Below are positions 12,001-22,462 of a stretch of DNA of 64,000 nt, one piece after another; positions within the stretch are counted from its first letter, which is position 1, and the number at the start of each line of letters is the position of its first letter. Below the pieces are notes generated by a model. The model had not been told where the DNA came from. It did no database searches and was given only the letters and a program-made list of their open reading frames with translations. The translations under genes were made by a program, and so were the position numbers. The DNA is from Vicia villosa (Eukaryota; Streptophyta; Magnoliopsida; Fabales; Fabaceae): contig NC_081185.1 of the NCBI RefSeq assembly GCF_029867415.1, positions 125,153,174 to 125,217,173 of the forward strand, written 5' to 3'.

Positions 12001-12610
12001 TTCATTCATCATCAAATTTGTCCCTCGATGTTGCCTCGGTAAATGATGATTTGTCCCCATTGCTAAGGTATCCTCGCCTGCTGCCTAAGAAGATCAAATG
12101 ACTATTATATCCTTCCCTTAGACTACATGTCCTCTTTATGGCAGGGTCAGTCTTATGGCGAACGATAACTCCGATGACCCTTTAAAATCCAATAAAAGGA
12201 CTTCCTACCCTCCTATGGTATGGACAGCCCTAAAAGGCTAAAAGAATTTTTTTTTTTAAACTTAGGGTAGTTGCTATTAATTGCTTGCTCTGGTTTAAAT
12301 TCAACTTTCCTCTTTAAACCTTCAAAAAGGCTACGCTTATTTTACAAGCTAAAGTCCTTATTCAAATTCTTTTTCTATTCACTTCAAACATTTTGAAAAT
12401 AAAAGTGAGCTAAGAAATTAAGAGCCCATGGATAACCATGGATACAAAGGATGCTTTAAACCTTCCCTTTTTATAACTTACCCTTCGAACTCAAAATCTC
12501 TTTCAAAGGTCTTTCGTGTTCTTTTAGCCTTTATATAAATTGGATAAAATAAAAGTCGGTGGCGACTCTTGCTATCAGCACATTTCAAAAAGTCAGTTCA
12601 CCGTATTACA
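9056..12610 (+). mobile_element. Ogre-type Ty3/gypsy solo LTR with perfect 5-bp TSD
   Basis: A 3555-bp LTR starting TGTCATACCCCAAAATTTTC and ending CACCGTATTACA, flanked by exact GGCGA duplications (9051-9055 and 12611-12615). Length, the TGTCATACCCC start and the GTCGGTGGCGACTC block near the end match Ogre LTRs of legumes. With a TSD on each side and no internal region it is a solo LTR, formed by recombination between two LTRs. It is homologous to the minus-strand solo LTR at 57214-61220. It contains a tRNA-like module at 10938-11005. The short open frames inside it are not genes. Confidence 0.9.
10938..11005 (+). other. tRNA-like Pol III A-box/B-box module inside the Ogre-type LTR
   Basis: A-box TGGCTCAGTGG at 10944-10954 and B-box GGTTCGATCCC at 10984-10994, 29 bases apart, with a T-arm-like hairpin CAGGG/CCCTG around the B-box. 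The anticodon arm is replaced by a palindrome (GGACC/GGTCC) and no acceptor stem pairs, so this is not a working tRNA gene. The other solo LTR has the same module at the same offset. Pol III promoter function is an inference. Confidence 0.65.
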
Positions 12611-12615
12611 GGCGA

Positions 12616-13290
12616 CATATAACTTGATTTGTGGATGACTTCTAGAGTGTATATTTTCTCCGGCTCAATACTGGGGGTGACGACAGTCTCCTGTATTAGT
12701 GTCTGATTAAACACCACCGTCTTCGAGCTGGCGAGTTTCGACAGGATGTTACTCTAAGGTTCTGCTTCCGTGAACGTGTTTTACTTCAAAAGATGTAAAG
12801 TGTGTTGATAAATTTCATACCTTTTGGAAATATTTATGAGTTGTGGTTCTTTAGCCTGGTGCTCTCTAGTGCCTTGATTGGTGACTAGCTGGGAATCACC
12901 TTTTGCCTTCATCATAGAGGCACCAATTTCTAGGGAGAGAACTATATCGGCAATGAGAGTTTTGTATTCGACTTGGTTATTTCTATATTTGAATTCAAAC
13001 TTTAGTGCTTGTTTGTTTCGCATGTTGCTAGGTCCTTCTAATACTATTCTAGCGTCGCTCCCTATTACATTTAAGGCACCATCGACTGATAGCGTCCAAT
13101 CTAAGGGAATCTCCTCGTCCATCAATGAGCTAAATTCTTCTAAAAAATACGCTAGAGCTTGGGAATTAATGCTTCCTCTTGGGACATACTAGATATCATA
13201 CTCTGAGACTTCCACCGACTGAAATACCATTCTTTCAACCAGGTCTAGTTTCTTAAGGACCTATTGGATGGCCTTGATGCCTTGATGCGT
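12616..13290 (-). pseudogene. RNase H part of an old Tat-lineage Ty3/gypsy pol
   Basis: Minus-strand frame 13125-12781 reads WTLSVDGALNVIGSDARIVL then NNQVEYKTLIADIVLSLE and AKGDSQLVTNQ, the archaeal-type RNase H of Tat/Ogre elements; the catalytic D of SVDGA is present. Upstream (13290-13126) the reading VSEYDI*YVPRGSINSQALA is the RT/RNase H linker, with a stop. It continues as integrase at 9055-8400 beyond the inserted solo LTR. Confidence 0.8.
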
Positions 13291-13509
13291 ATGTGCTGAA
13301 TCTATAAGACATATGGATGGTATAATATGGTCATTTTGGTAGATGATTATAGTATGGGATGTAATCATTGAATTATCTTGAGAAGTTATATTCCGTTGCG
13401 TTTTGCATATTGTTGAAACATGAAGATTTTCAAATGTGTTATAAATATCATCATGTGCATGTTAAATTGTATTTGTATGTTTGGTTTTCAATTGTTTTGG
13501 AAAAAAACA
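13290..13509. other. Unassigned sequence before the chromovirus 3' LTR
   Basis: About 220 bases with no clear protein or repeat boundary. It may be further remains of the Tat-lineage element or target DNA. Confidence 0.3.
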
Positions 13510-13954
13510 TGTGACACCCTTTTGATATATGCTTTATTACTCTGTTATTATATATGAAATATTTAGAGTTTAGAAAAGGGGTGTTCCATTCCACAAATCT
13601 CACCTAATTCAACAATAATCCATACTAGAAGAAATGGGTTAAGGGAATCCCCACTATCCTAAAGCTTAAACATTCATTATGAAACAATCTCCCCCTTACC
13701 TTGATTAAGCCGAAACCCTTAAGTTCTTGGGATGGAAGTTTTTGTTCTTGAAAATTTCTCTTCTAGAGTTTCTTCAACTTTACTCATTTTTCTCTACTGA
13801 TATGTTCTCTAAACTTCTCTCACTCTTATATAGAAAATAACATTTATTTTTATGTTATTTATTTTATTCTTACTTAGTTCCTTTATTTTTATAAATCTCA
13901 TTATAACCCAAAGTTTTAAATAACCCCAACCCTTCATATTCTCTATTATTATTA

Positions 13955-15873
13955 GGGTTAAATGACTTTTACCCCCTGCCATATAGGCGTGTTTTAGTTT
14001 ACCCCCTAAAAAAAAATTTAAAGCAGACTTTAACAAGTAAAGATTTCATCATTAAAGTCTCTGTTCCATTTTTTTGGCCTAGATTATTAGAATCTTGCCT
14101 ACGTGGACAAAAATAATGTGCAGACTGTGTATTTGCTGTACACGTGGCATTTTTTTAATTTCCACGTGGAAATTCATATATTTTTTTTTAAAAAAAAATT
14201 TAAATTTTAAAATTTTTTTTAACTTGGTACTTGTAGGTTAAAATGGGATACTCCCACCAAATTTTGAATTGAACAATATAGATGCACCATTTTAAAACTG
14301 AGCAATATAATTATTTTCAAATCTTAAATAGTTACAATGTAATTAGTTACAAATCTGAAAAATATAATTATTTACAAATCTTAAATAGTTACAATGTAAT
14401 TATACAGGATATATTAACAATTAGTTACAATATAATTATACAGTATACATTATACATAGTTATAATTAGTTACATAGTTACAATATAATTAGTTGCAATA
14501 GATACTATACATAGTTACATATAAATAGTTACAATATAATTATTTAATAAGATTAAAATAAAAAATAATTTAATAGCGTTAATATATAATTAAAAAAATT
14601 ACGTTTCACTTTATATAATTAAAAAAAATATCGTTAAAATATAAAATTAATATTAAATGAAAAATTATATTAACTATCAGTATTATTTCATATTCAAATA
14701 AATTTATAAAATAAATAATTTATGAAATAGCAGTAAACAAATAAGTATTTTATAAAATAGAAGTAAACAAATAAATAATTTATCAAATAATGTATATGTA
14801 AAAAAAGCAGTAAACAAATAATTTATTAAACCTTTTTTTAATCGTCGGTGTTATATTGAACATGATGGTGAAAATAAAATTAATAAAAAGTTGTAAACTA
14901 TTTTAAACGGTTAGGTTTATAAAATTGAGATAAAATTGCTTCAAGTGCAAAAAACTAAAATAACTGTAAAATCGAGACCGGTTTTGATGAATCAGATGAT
15001 CAAAAAATTAAAGATAATTTTTTTTTTATGTTTTACTTCATTTTATTTCTTTGTTTAAATCTAAAAAATTAATTATAGCAAATATTTAAAATTGTATAGA
15101 TAAAAAATAAAGAATAAAATTGAAAGATACGAGAAAATGTAAATGTAAATAGAAAGAAAAGAAATAATATAATGTTTGTGGACACGGGATAACTGATGTT
15201 GGTCTTGAAAGAGATGTGAAAAACTGCTTCAAATGCAAAAAAAAAAAACATCAGTTTTCACATCTCTTTCAAGTGCAATTATTTATTTACTGCTATTTTA
15301 TTTGTTTGTTTACTGCTATTTTAAATTAATCAGTTTTTCATTTATTTGTTTACCCTAAAATAATCAGTTTTTCAAATTATTTATTTGTTTACTGTTATTT
15401 TATAAAATATTTATTTGTTTATTGCTACTTCATAAATTATTTATTTTATAAATTTATTTGAATATGAAATAATACTTATAGTTAATAAAAAATTTCATTT
15501 AATATTAATTTTATATATTAACGATATTTTTTTTAATTATATAAAGTGCAATTTATATATTAACGTTATTTTTTTAATTATATATTAACGTTATTAAATT
15601 ATTTTTTATTTTAAACTTATTTAAATAATTATATTGTACAGCAAATATGAATTTCCACGTGGAAATAAAAAAAAAATGTCACGTGTACAGCAAATACACA
15701 GTCAGTACATTATTTTTGTCCACGTAGGCAAGATTTTAAGAATCTTGGCCCAAAAAATGGAACAGGAGCTTTAATGATGGAATCTTTATTTGTTAAGGTC
15801 TGCTTTAAAGTTTTTTTTAAGGGGGGTTAAACCAAAACACGTCTATATGGCAGGGATAAAAGTCATTTAACCC
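13955..15873. mobile_element. Fold-back/MULE-type element with very long inverted repeats
   Basis: Starts GGGTTAAATGACTTTTACCC and ends with its inverted counterpart, flanked by 9-bp TTATTATTA on both sides (13946-13954, 15874-15882; the right side lies in an ATT microsatellite, so the TSD is less certain). The outer ~230 bases of each end pair closely, including TTCCACGTGGAA and ACGTGGCA blocks. Pairing resumes inside (left ~14520-14830, right ~15290-15640), so most of the element is a giant stem around a centre at about 14850-15250. The left arm carries an extra AT-rich array of TTACAATATAATTA words (14260-14540). No transposase is present. Confidence 0.8.
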
Positions 15874-15910
<37 letters not shown>

Positions 15911-15925
15911 CATTATTATTATTTT
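15874..15925. repeat. (TTA)n microsatellite
   Basis: About 50 bases of TTA/ATT repeats with one interruption, directly abutting the fold-back element. It may derive from the element's target site. Confidence 0.9.
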
Positions 15926-16109
15926 ATATCAATAGATTACTATTTTATTTTATTAAAACTCTAAATAATAAGACAAATAATCACCAAGAACACTGAAAAT
16001 TCTAATTAAATTTTCGGGGTGTTACAATTCTCCCCAACTTACTGAACTTTCATCCACAAAAATTTACCTGACAAGAACAACTATAGATAAGACTTCTTCA
16101 TCTGGCTCA

Positions 16110-17440
16110 CTAACTCCTAAGTTACACCACCATCTATGGATCCTCCCCACACAACTTTCACCAAGCGGATTTCTTTACCCCTTAAGTGTTGTACCCTCGA
16201 TCCTCAATTTGCAAGGGCAATGTTTTATAAGTTAGGTTATCTTTTATTTGCACGTCATCCGACTGAATCACATGAGATTGGACTGCGACATACTTACGAA
16301 GTTCAGAGACATGAAAGACACAATGAAGAGGTTTGGGAGAGATAGTGGTAATGCAACTTGATAGGAAAATTTGATGACTCTTTTAAGAATTTGTTAAGGA
16401 CCGATAAAACAAGAAGTGAGCTTTCCAGACTTCAATGTCCGATCAACCTCATTCATTGGAGTGGCTCTTAAAAACACATAGTCTCCTTCCTGAAATTCGA
16501 AGGATTTTTGCACTTATCATTATAACCCTTATGTATGCTTTGTGATGCCTTCAAATTTTCCTGAATCATCTTAATCTTCTCGTAAATATGTTGAACTATT
16601 TCAGGTCCGAGTGCAACTCCTTTGCCAGATTCGAACCAACACAAGGGTATTCTACACCTTCTTCCATACAAGGCTTCAAAAGGTACCATTCCGATACTAG
16701 AATGGAAATTGTTGTTATAGGTAAACTCAATCAGCGGTAAATAATCATCTCAACTACCTCCCTCCTTGAGGACAGAAGCCATCAATGTATCCTCCGATGA
16801 CTGAATAGTTCTTTCTGTGTGACCGTCCATCTACGGATGGTAAGCAGGGTTCAACTTTAGCTTGGTTTCCATGGCTGCTTACAAACTTTCCCAAAACCTT
16901 GACATGAACCTTGAATCACTGTTTGAGATAATGCTAGAGGGAATTCCATGCAATCTCACTATCTCACTAATGATAGATATCTGTTAGCTTCTACAATGGG
17001 TAAGTGATCTTTATCATAATAAAATGATCTAACTTAGTCAAACCCACTACAAAATCCCCAAAGATATTATTCCATTTCCATTCAGGAATACTCAAAGGTT
17101 GCATCAATCTAGAAAGCTTTTGATGTTCGATCTTTGACTTATGACAGATCAAGCAAAAGTACACAAATTGTGCAACGCCCTTCTTCATTCCAGGCCACCA
17201 AAACATCCTCATAAGATTTTGATACATCTTTGTGGCTCCCGGATGAATATTCAAACCTCATGTGATCTTCTTCTAAAATTCTCTTTTTTAAGCTCCGGCA
17301 AATCTTGTACACAAACTTTATCCTGAAACTTGAAGATCCCATTCTCTTCTACCATAAAATCCATTCCTTTTCCTTGGTTAATCAATTTCGATTGATCAAT
17401 CAATCTCAAATCCGACTTCTGACCCATTCTCTTCTACTTT
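16110..17440 (-). pseudogene. Chromovirus (Tekay-like) integrase and C-terminal domain, degenerate
   Basis: Minus-strand pieces: [20 protein letters not shown] and [11 protein letters not shown] (17254-16991), then [19 protein letters not shown] and [20 protein letters not shown] (16689-16468), then HVSELRKYVA and SHVIQSDDVQ (about 16300-16180). All match the corresponding parts of the intact Tekay-type ORF in this window. Stops and frameshifts lie between them and the upstream pol is missing. Confidence 0.85.
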
Positions 17441-17866
17441 TAAATTAATAATAGAGAGAACTGAAATAAAAGTATAATAGAAATGTTTGAAATATAATTT
17501 TTCAAATATGTCAAATAAATTATATTATGTATTATATAACTTTCAAGAGGGAGTGAACCTGTGTTGGACCCCATTTTTTCCAAAATTTGGACTATTTTGC
17601 TTTTAAAAACTCTAAGTCTAAATAAAGAATAAATAAATGCCACGTGGCATTTTAAAAAAATAATAACTAATAAAAATTAAGTATGTAGTACATTTCATTA
17701 AAAGAAATTAAAAATAAATTGTCACATCATTATTTCTGATGATTAGTTATTTGAGAAGACAAAACAGGAGAATCTTCGTAAGGCAGTTGAGGGAATTCAA
17801 AAATTACAAATATATATGGCATGGAGTAAAGTAGGTATTAACCCTTACCAGTGTATTGGTGTGTGT

Positions 17867-17946
<80 letters not shown>

Positions 17947-17990
17947 AATGACACCAAGGTGTCAAACTTAGTAGTGTGACACCTACAATA
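17441..17990. other. AT-rich spacer with a long AT microsatellite
   Basis: No gene. Contains GCCACGTGGCA near 17639-17649, a (TA)n tract of about 73 bases at 17872-17944 and short GGTGTCA/TGACACC words on both sides of it (about 17949-17985). Confidence 0.5.
17872..17944. repeat. (TA)n microsatellite
   Basis: Uninterrupted AT dinucleotide repeat, about 73 bases. Confidence 0.95.
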
Positions 17991-17992
17991 CC

Positions 17993-19960
17993 TCTTTTTT
18001 TTTATAAAAGGTAAATATTATAAATCAAAGAAAAAAAGGAGGGGGGGGGGGGACCAACCCCTCACTCAAAAATGTGTAATTCTAAAGTTAGGTTGGCCTA
18101 ACTTGTTAAACAAAACACTAGACAAAAGGTTTTACGGAAGATCAATGAAGGCCTGATAACCATCTACAAAAAGGCCTTCATTCGCCAACAAGTCGGCACA
18201 CGAGTTAGCCTCTCTATACACGTGAGTAATCAAAAAATGGAGTTGTCTAATATAAGCAGAGCAGTTAAGTCATATATTCTGAAGAGACCAAGGAATAGAC
18301 GCAAGATTGTTGAAAGCTTTGACGGCGAGGGGAGAATCTGTTTCAAGCAACAAATGATTCCATTTAAATTATTGAGCAACCTCAATAGCTCTCAAAGCTC
18401 CAAAAAATCTCTGCAAAAAAACATCATGGATGCCTAAATTCTCAGCAAAACCATAAATAAAATCTTTGTAACTATTACGGAAGAGACCACCACAAGCAGG
18501 TGAAATGTTGTTAGCAGCTTCATCCGTATTAGATTTCACCCAATTATTAAGAGGCGGAATCCAAAAAATCTCTTTGATTTACAGAGGGAGAGAGGGGTGA
18601 ATAGGAACATCAAAAAACTTCAGAATCCTGAAGTTTTCCACATAATTGTGAAAGGTGAGACTGGTTGAAGTTCCCGTAAGCTGAGTCTATACTTTGATGT
18701 GAGTAATTGCATTTCTCCAAGGAGTAGAAATGTCCTGGAATCGCAATTTGTTTCTTCAGCTCCAAATAGTATGTATAACATTAACAAAGAGAGCCTGAAT
18801 TACCACCCAACATTGAGGACTCCAGCTCTGCTCGCAAACTTTCCAAATATCTGCTGCGCAAAAAATAGTAATCCTGCAATTTATAACCTGAGACAACCAA
18901 TTCCAAATGTTAGCAGCAAAGGGGCATTAAAAAAAAGGTGGAATGAAGATTCTTCTGTGAGGTAGCAGAGGCTGCATATGGATGGAAGAGAGCAGCCACG
19001 CAACTTGAAATTATCGTCTGTGGGAAGCTTATTATGCATTAGTAATCCTACAGTCTTCTCTATCTTCAGACGCAAGGATCACTTGGTGAACAATAGATGA
19101 GAAATTAGGACAGAAATTCAAAACCTGTAGAGGAATAGACCATTGTTGATTATGGATGAAAGCAGAAACAGTCACAGTTAAGGAGGCACGTCGGGCATTG
19201 GGTATATTAAATGTCCAGCCAGAAATTTGTTTTAAGACCATTGCCAATCACAATAATGGAGTTTTCTAAGACAATTTGAAATTCCTTTTTTATACCACTC
19301 CAAATTATTGAGTGAATATGGTGATTGATACACTTGTTGCCTCTTAAAACACGAGTCTTAAGAATAGTGGGCCAAGGATCATTAGACTGCATCAAATCCC
19401 AGCAAAGTTTCTTATTGGAAGCCTCATTCAAAGTAGCAAGAGACCTGATGTTAAGACCGCCCTCCGAAACAGGCCTGCAGACCTTATGCCAGGCAACATG
19501 AACTAACTTCCTTTTGGACACATCTCCAGACCAAAGGAAATTCCTGAACCATGCCTCTAGCTCTTTAATTAGAGAAGTAGGCCAAGAATATGTGGTGATG
19601 CAGTATACCAACATACTTTGAATCACTAATCGAAGAAGCCGAGCCCTCCTAGCATTGGACAGAAAAATAGTTTTCCATGAAGCCAACTTATTTTTTTATT
19701 TTATCCACTAAAGATTGGAAATGTATTCTCTTTGGTTTTCCTTTAAAAACGGGGATACCTAAATATATGAAAGGCATAGAGCCTAAAGAGAAGCGAATGT
19801 ACTGAGCCAGATCAAGCATCCTAGAATGAAACATTGCCCCACAAAAAATAATAAATTTTTCAGCACTGACAGATTGCCCAAAATAGTTAGCATAAGAGAT
19901 AAAGAGATTCTTGAGGTGTTGTAGATTTTTCTTACCTCTTTGTTGCATATTCGTATAACA
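17993..19960 (-). pseudogene. 5'-truncated LINE (non-LTR retrotransposon) relic
   Basis: On the minus strand the order is the end of a LINE reverse transcriptase (19948-19688 YLGIPVFKGKPKRIHFQSL; 19686-19207 FRNFLWSGDVSKRKLVHVAW and CRPVSEGGLNIRSLATLNEA), a zinc-binding RVT region (19075-18881 LCYLTEESSFHLFF), and an RNase H (about 18560-18180, e.g. LETDSPLAVKAFN and THVYREANSCADLLANEG). Many stops. A poly-T on the plus strand at 17993-18003 is consistent with the 3' poly(A). A 12-G run lies near 18041-18052. The 5' end is missing, as is usual for LINE insertions. Confidence 0.85.
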
Positions 19961-19991
19961 AAATTCATCGTTGAATTGAAAGATATTATCA

Positions 19992-20162
19992 TATAGATCA
20001 TGTCTATAAAATTTAACATCAATCGTAAATCATTTGATCTGTTAAAGAGAATGATCAAAATTAACGGTTTTGTTAGAATTTTGTAAGACGTTAGTTTTTA
20101 TGCATGTCTTTGACATATCAAATGATTTTCGATTAATGTCAAATTTTATAGACATAATCTAT
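19992..20162. mobile_element. Short hairpin element (MITE-like) with ~48-bp inverted arms
   Basis: Left arm about 19992-20041 (ATAGATCATGTCTATAAAAT...) pairs with right arm about 20115-20162 (...ATTTTATAGACATAATCTAT) with few mismatches, enclosing about 73 bases. No clear TSD. It could be a MITE or a MIR-type precursor; nothing in the sequence decides between them. Confidence 0.6.
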
Positions 20163-20866
20163 AAGTACATGTGGTGCTTTCTCTTTGTTTCACAATGTTT
20201 TTTTTTAAACATGAATATTTTTGTATTTTATTGAGAAAAAGTGGTTGTTGTGGTAGTAAAATTGAGAATTTGGTGGAAAAAAATCTGAAATACTTGTTAA
20301 TTTAAATATTAGAATAGATTACTATTGAAATTTATCTTATGTATTTATTCTTCAAGTTACTTATATGGAGTATATTTATCACTAAATTGGTTGCATGCAA
20401 AATCTAGAAATATGGTTAGGGTAGGTCGTTGTGGATCATGTAGGGAATCCTTCTTAATCATCTTCATCCACTACATCTGCGATTTTCATGGCCAGTCATA
20501 TAACCTAGGAACCCACATGTACAAGCTTAGCATCACCTTTATAACATCACATGTGAGAGGATTCTTTGATGGATGACTCAAACAAGACGATAGGGGACTC
20601 GATACTGTATTAATTGGATTTGTGAATGAACTGCATATATAATTAGTTGTAGTTTTTCTTTGACAGGGACATTTTTGTTGTGGTTGTAATTAATTATTTC
20701 CGATTATTAATTAATATTTTGTTGAAGGTTTTATCATCAACGGTTTGTTCCATCTATTACGCAACTACTCGAAAGCAAGTTTGATGAGCCTCGTTCTTGA
20801 TGCAATGTGTCATATGATACAACGAATTGAAGGTGCATTTAAGTTTCTAAATTTAATACATGTATA
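20163..20866. other. Unrecognised spacer
   Basis: No repeat or protein similarity recognised. The open frame at 20325-20576 has no recognisable domain. Confidence 0.4.
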
Positions 20867-20874
20867 TGGAGTTG

Positions 20875-21152
20875 CAGGGTTGGCCCAAACTATTTGGAGG
20901 CCCCGTTCATATCTCTAAAAAGGGCCTTAAAAAATAAAGTATAAAAAATTTTAATTTTTTTTTAAATTTTTAACAACATTTAAAATTTAAAAATATTAAT
21001 AAGTATTTCAACTAGAATTTAACATGTATAAGTATTATTTTGATTTTTTTATAGAATTTGTCTATTAATTAAGTTTTTGTCACTAGATTAAATTAAGTAT
21101 GTCAATTCAATGGCTAAATAATTATATTTATAATTTTAAATTTGAGAAATGG

Positions 21153-21229
<77 letters not shown>

Positions 21230-21891
21230 TTTCTCATTTAAAAAATTATAGATTTTAATAAGAGTTAAAATAATAATATGAATGAAACCTAAGTTAATGA
21301 AAAATCTTATAAAACTTTATAAATAATAAATTAAACAAGATTTAATTTAATTTTAAACATGTTATTTAGAATGAATTCAATAATTCATTTTTAGAAAGAT
21401 AATCTATATTTCTATAAAAAGGTAATAATATAATAAATGAATTAATTCTATGATAAATATTTTAATATTTATTTATAATTGAAAACTATTATCTACCATT
21501 TAAAAAATTAGAAAAATAACAAAGATCTTTAATTACCAGGATGTAGAATGGTGGATAGACATTCATGTCATTATCTCTATTGATAAAATAAATCTATAAT
21601 AAAGTATATGTATTATATAGAAAACAAGTATAAGTAATACATAGAAAATTATTTTTTTTACATTAAATAAAAAGTGTTTTCATTACTTATCATAAAAATT
21701 ATCTTTATAAAATAGAACCAAAAATGCTTGTGCTTTTGGCATGTACCGGGCCACCTACTTCCAGAAAACTTTCCATTTACTGCTTTGCTAAATCTAATTA
21801 ACATTACTTATATTAAACAAAAAAATGAGGCCCCATAATGTGTGAGGCCCTGTGCTGTTGCACTGTTTGCACAGCCACAGGGCCGGGCCTG
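20875..21891. mobile_element. Non-autonomous hAT transposon with 8-bp TSD
   Basis: A 1017-bp element starting CAGGGTTGGCCC and ending GGGCCGGGCCTG, flanked by exact 8-bp duplications TGGAGTTG (20867-20874 and 21892-21899). An 8-bp TSD and CAGGG...CCTG ends define hAT. The interior is AT-rich, contains a (TA)n tract (21154-21224) and encodes no transposase. Confidence 0.9.
21154..21224. repeat. (TA)n microsatellite
   Basis: About 71 bases of AT dinucleotide inside the hAT element. Confidence 0.95.
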
Positions 21892-22159
21892 TGGAGTTGT
21901 CATGTTATTACTGGCCATATTGCCTTTTAAAATTTGATCCTCACCATAATTTTAAGAGAAAAGATATTTTTACACCGGTTTTGACACCTACACCGTATTG
22001 GTATAGGTAAAATGTACCCTTTTTATTTTTTTAATAATTTATTATGACTTTGGTTTTTGTGCAAACATTTGTTGTGAGTTGTGATCTACGGTGTAAATAA
22101 GGTGTATCTACAAAGCAGTGTACAAATAGCAAGGCTGTAATTTTAAATACTGAAAAATA

Positions 22160-22462
22160 TGTATGGAAACGGATTCTATGGCGGTAGTCAAGGCGTTCAG
22201 GTCTCTTTTTTTGATTCCGTGGCATATTCGGAATCGTTGGGTTAATTGTATAAATTTAGTTTCTTCTTACAATTTTATAGTTTCTCATATTTATAGAGAA
22301 GGCAACAGCTGTGCTGATGCTTTTGCTAACCTAGGTCTTAGCTTAACTGATCCTACTTACTATTCTTCCAACATGCTAATTTCCGTGCAGATTTTGTAAA
22401 GAATCGGCTTAGTATGTCATTATTTAAGTTCATATCTTTCTGATAGGGTTTTGGTTTATATT
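22160..22462 (+). pseudogene. LINE RNase H tail, interrupted by the Tekay element
   Basis: Reads METDSMAVVKAFRSL then VSHIYREGNSCADAFANLGL, the C-terminal RNase H of a plant LINE, ending shortly before the retrotransposon. The LINE 3' region resumes at 30606-30669 and ends in an A-run. It is therefore the target into which the 8.1-kb element jumped. Confidence 0.8.

Larger units (their letters stand above)
13510..16026 (-). mobile_element. 3' LTR of a degenerate minus-strand chromovirus, split by a fold-back element
   Basis: Read on the minus strand, a polypurine tract AGTTGGGGAGAAT is followed directly by TGTAACACCCCGAAAA (from 16026) and the LTR ends ...GGGTGTCACA at 13510. Removing the 1919-bp fold-back element and its 9-bp duplication leaves an LTR of about 589 bp. 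The matching integrase relic lies just upstream at 16110-17440. No 5' LTR was found. Confidence 0.7.
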
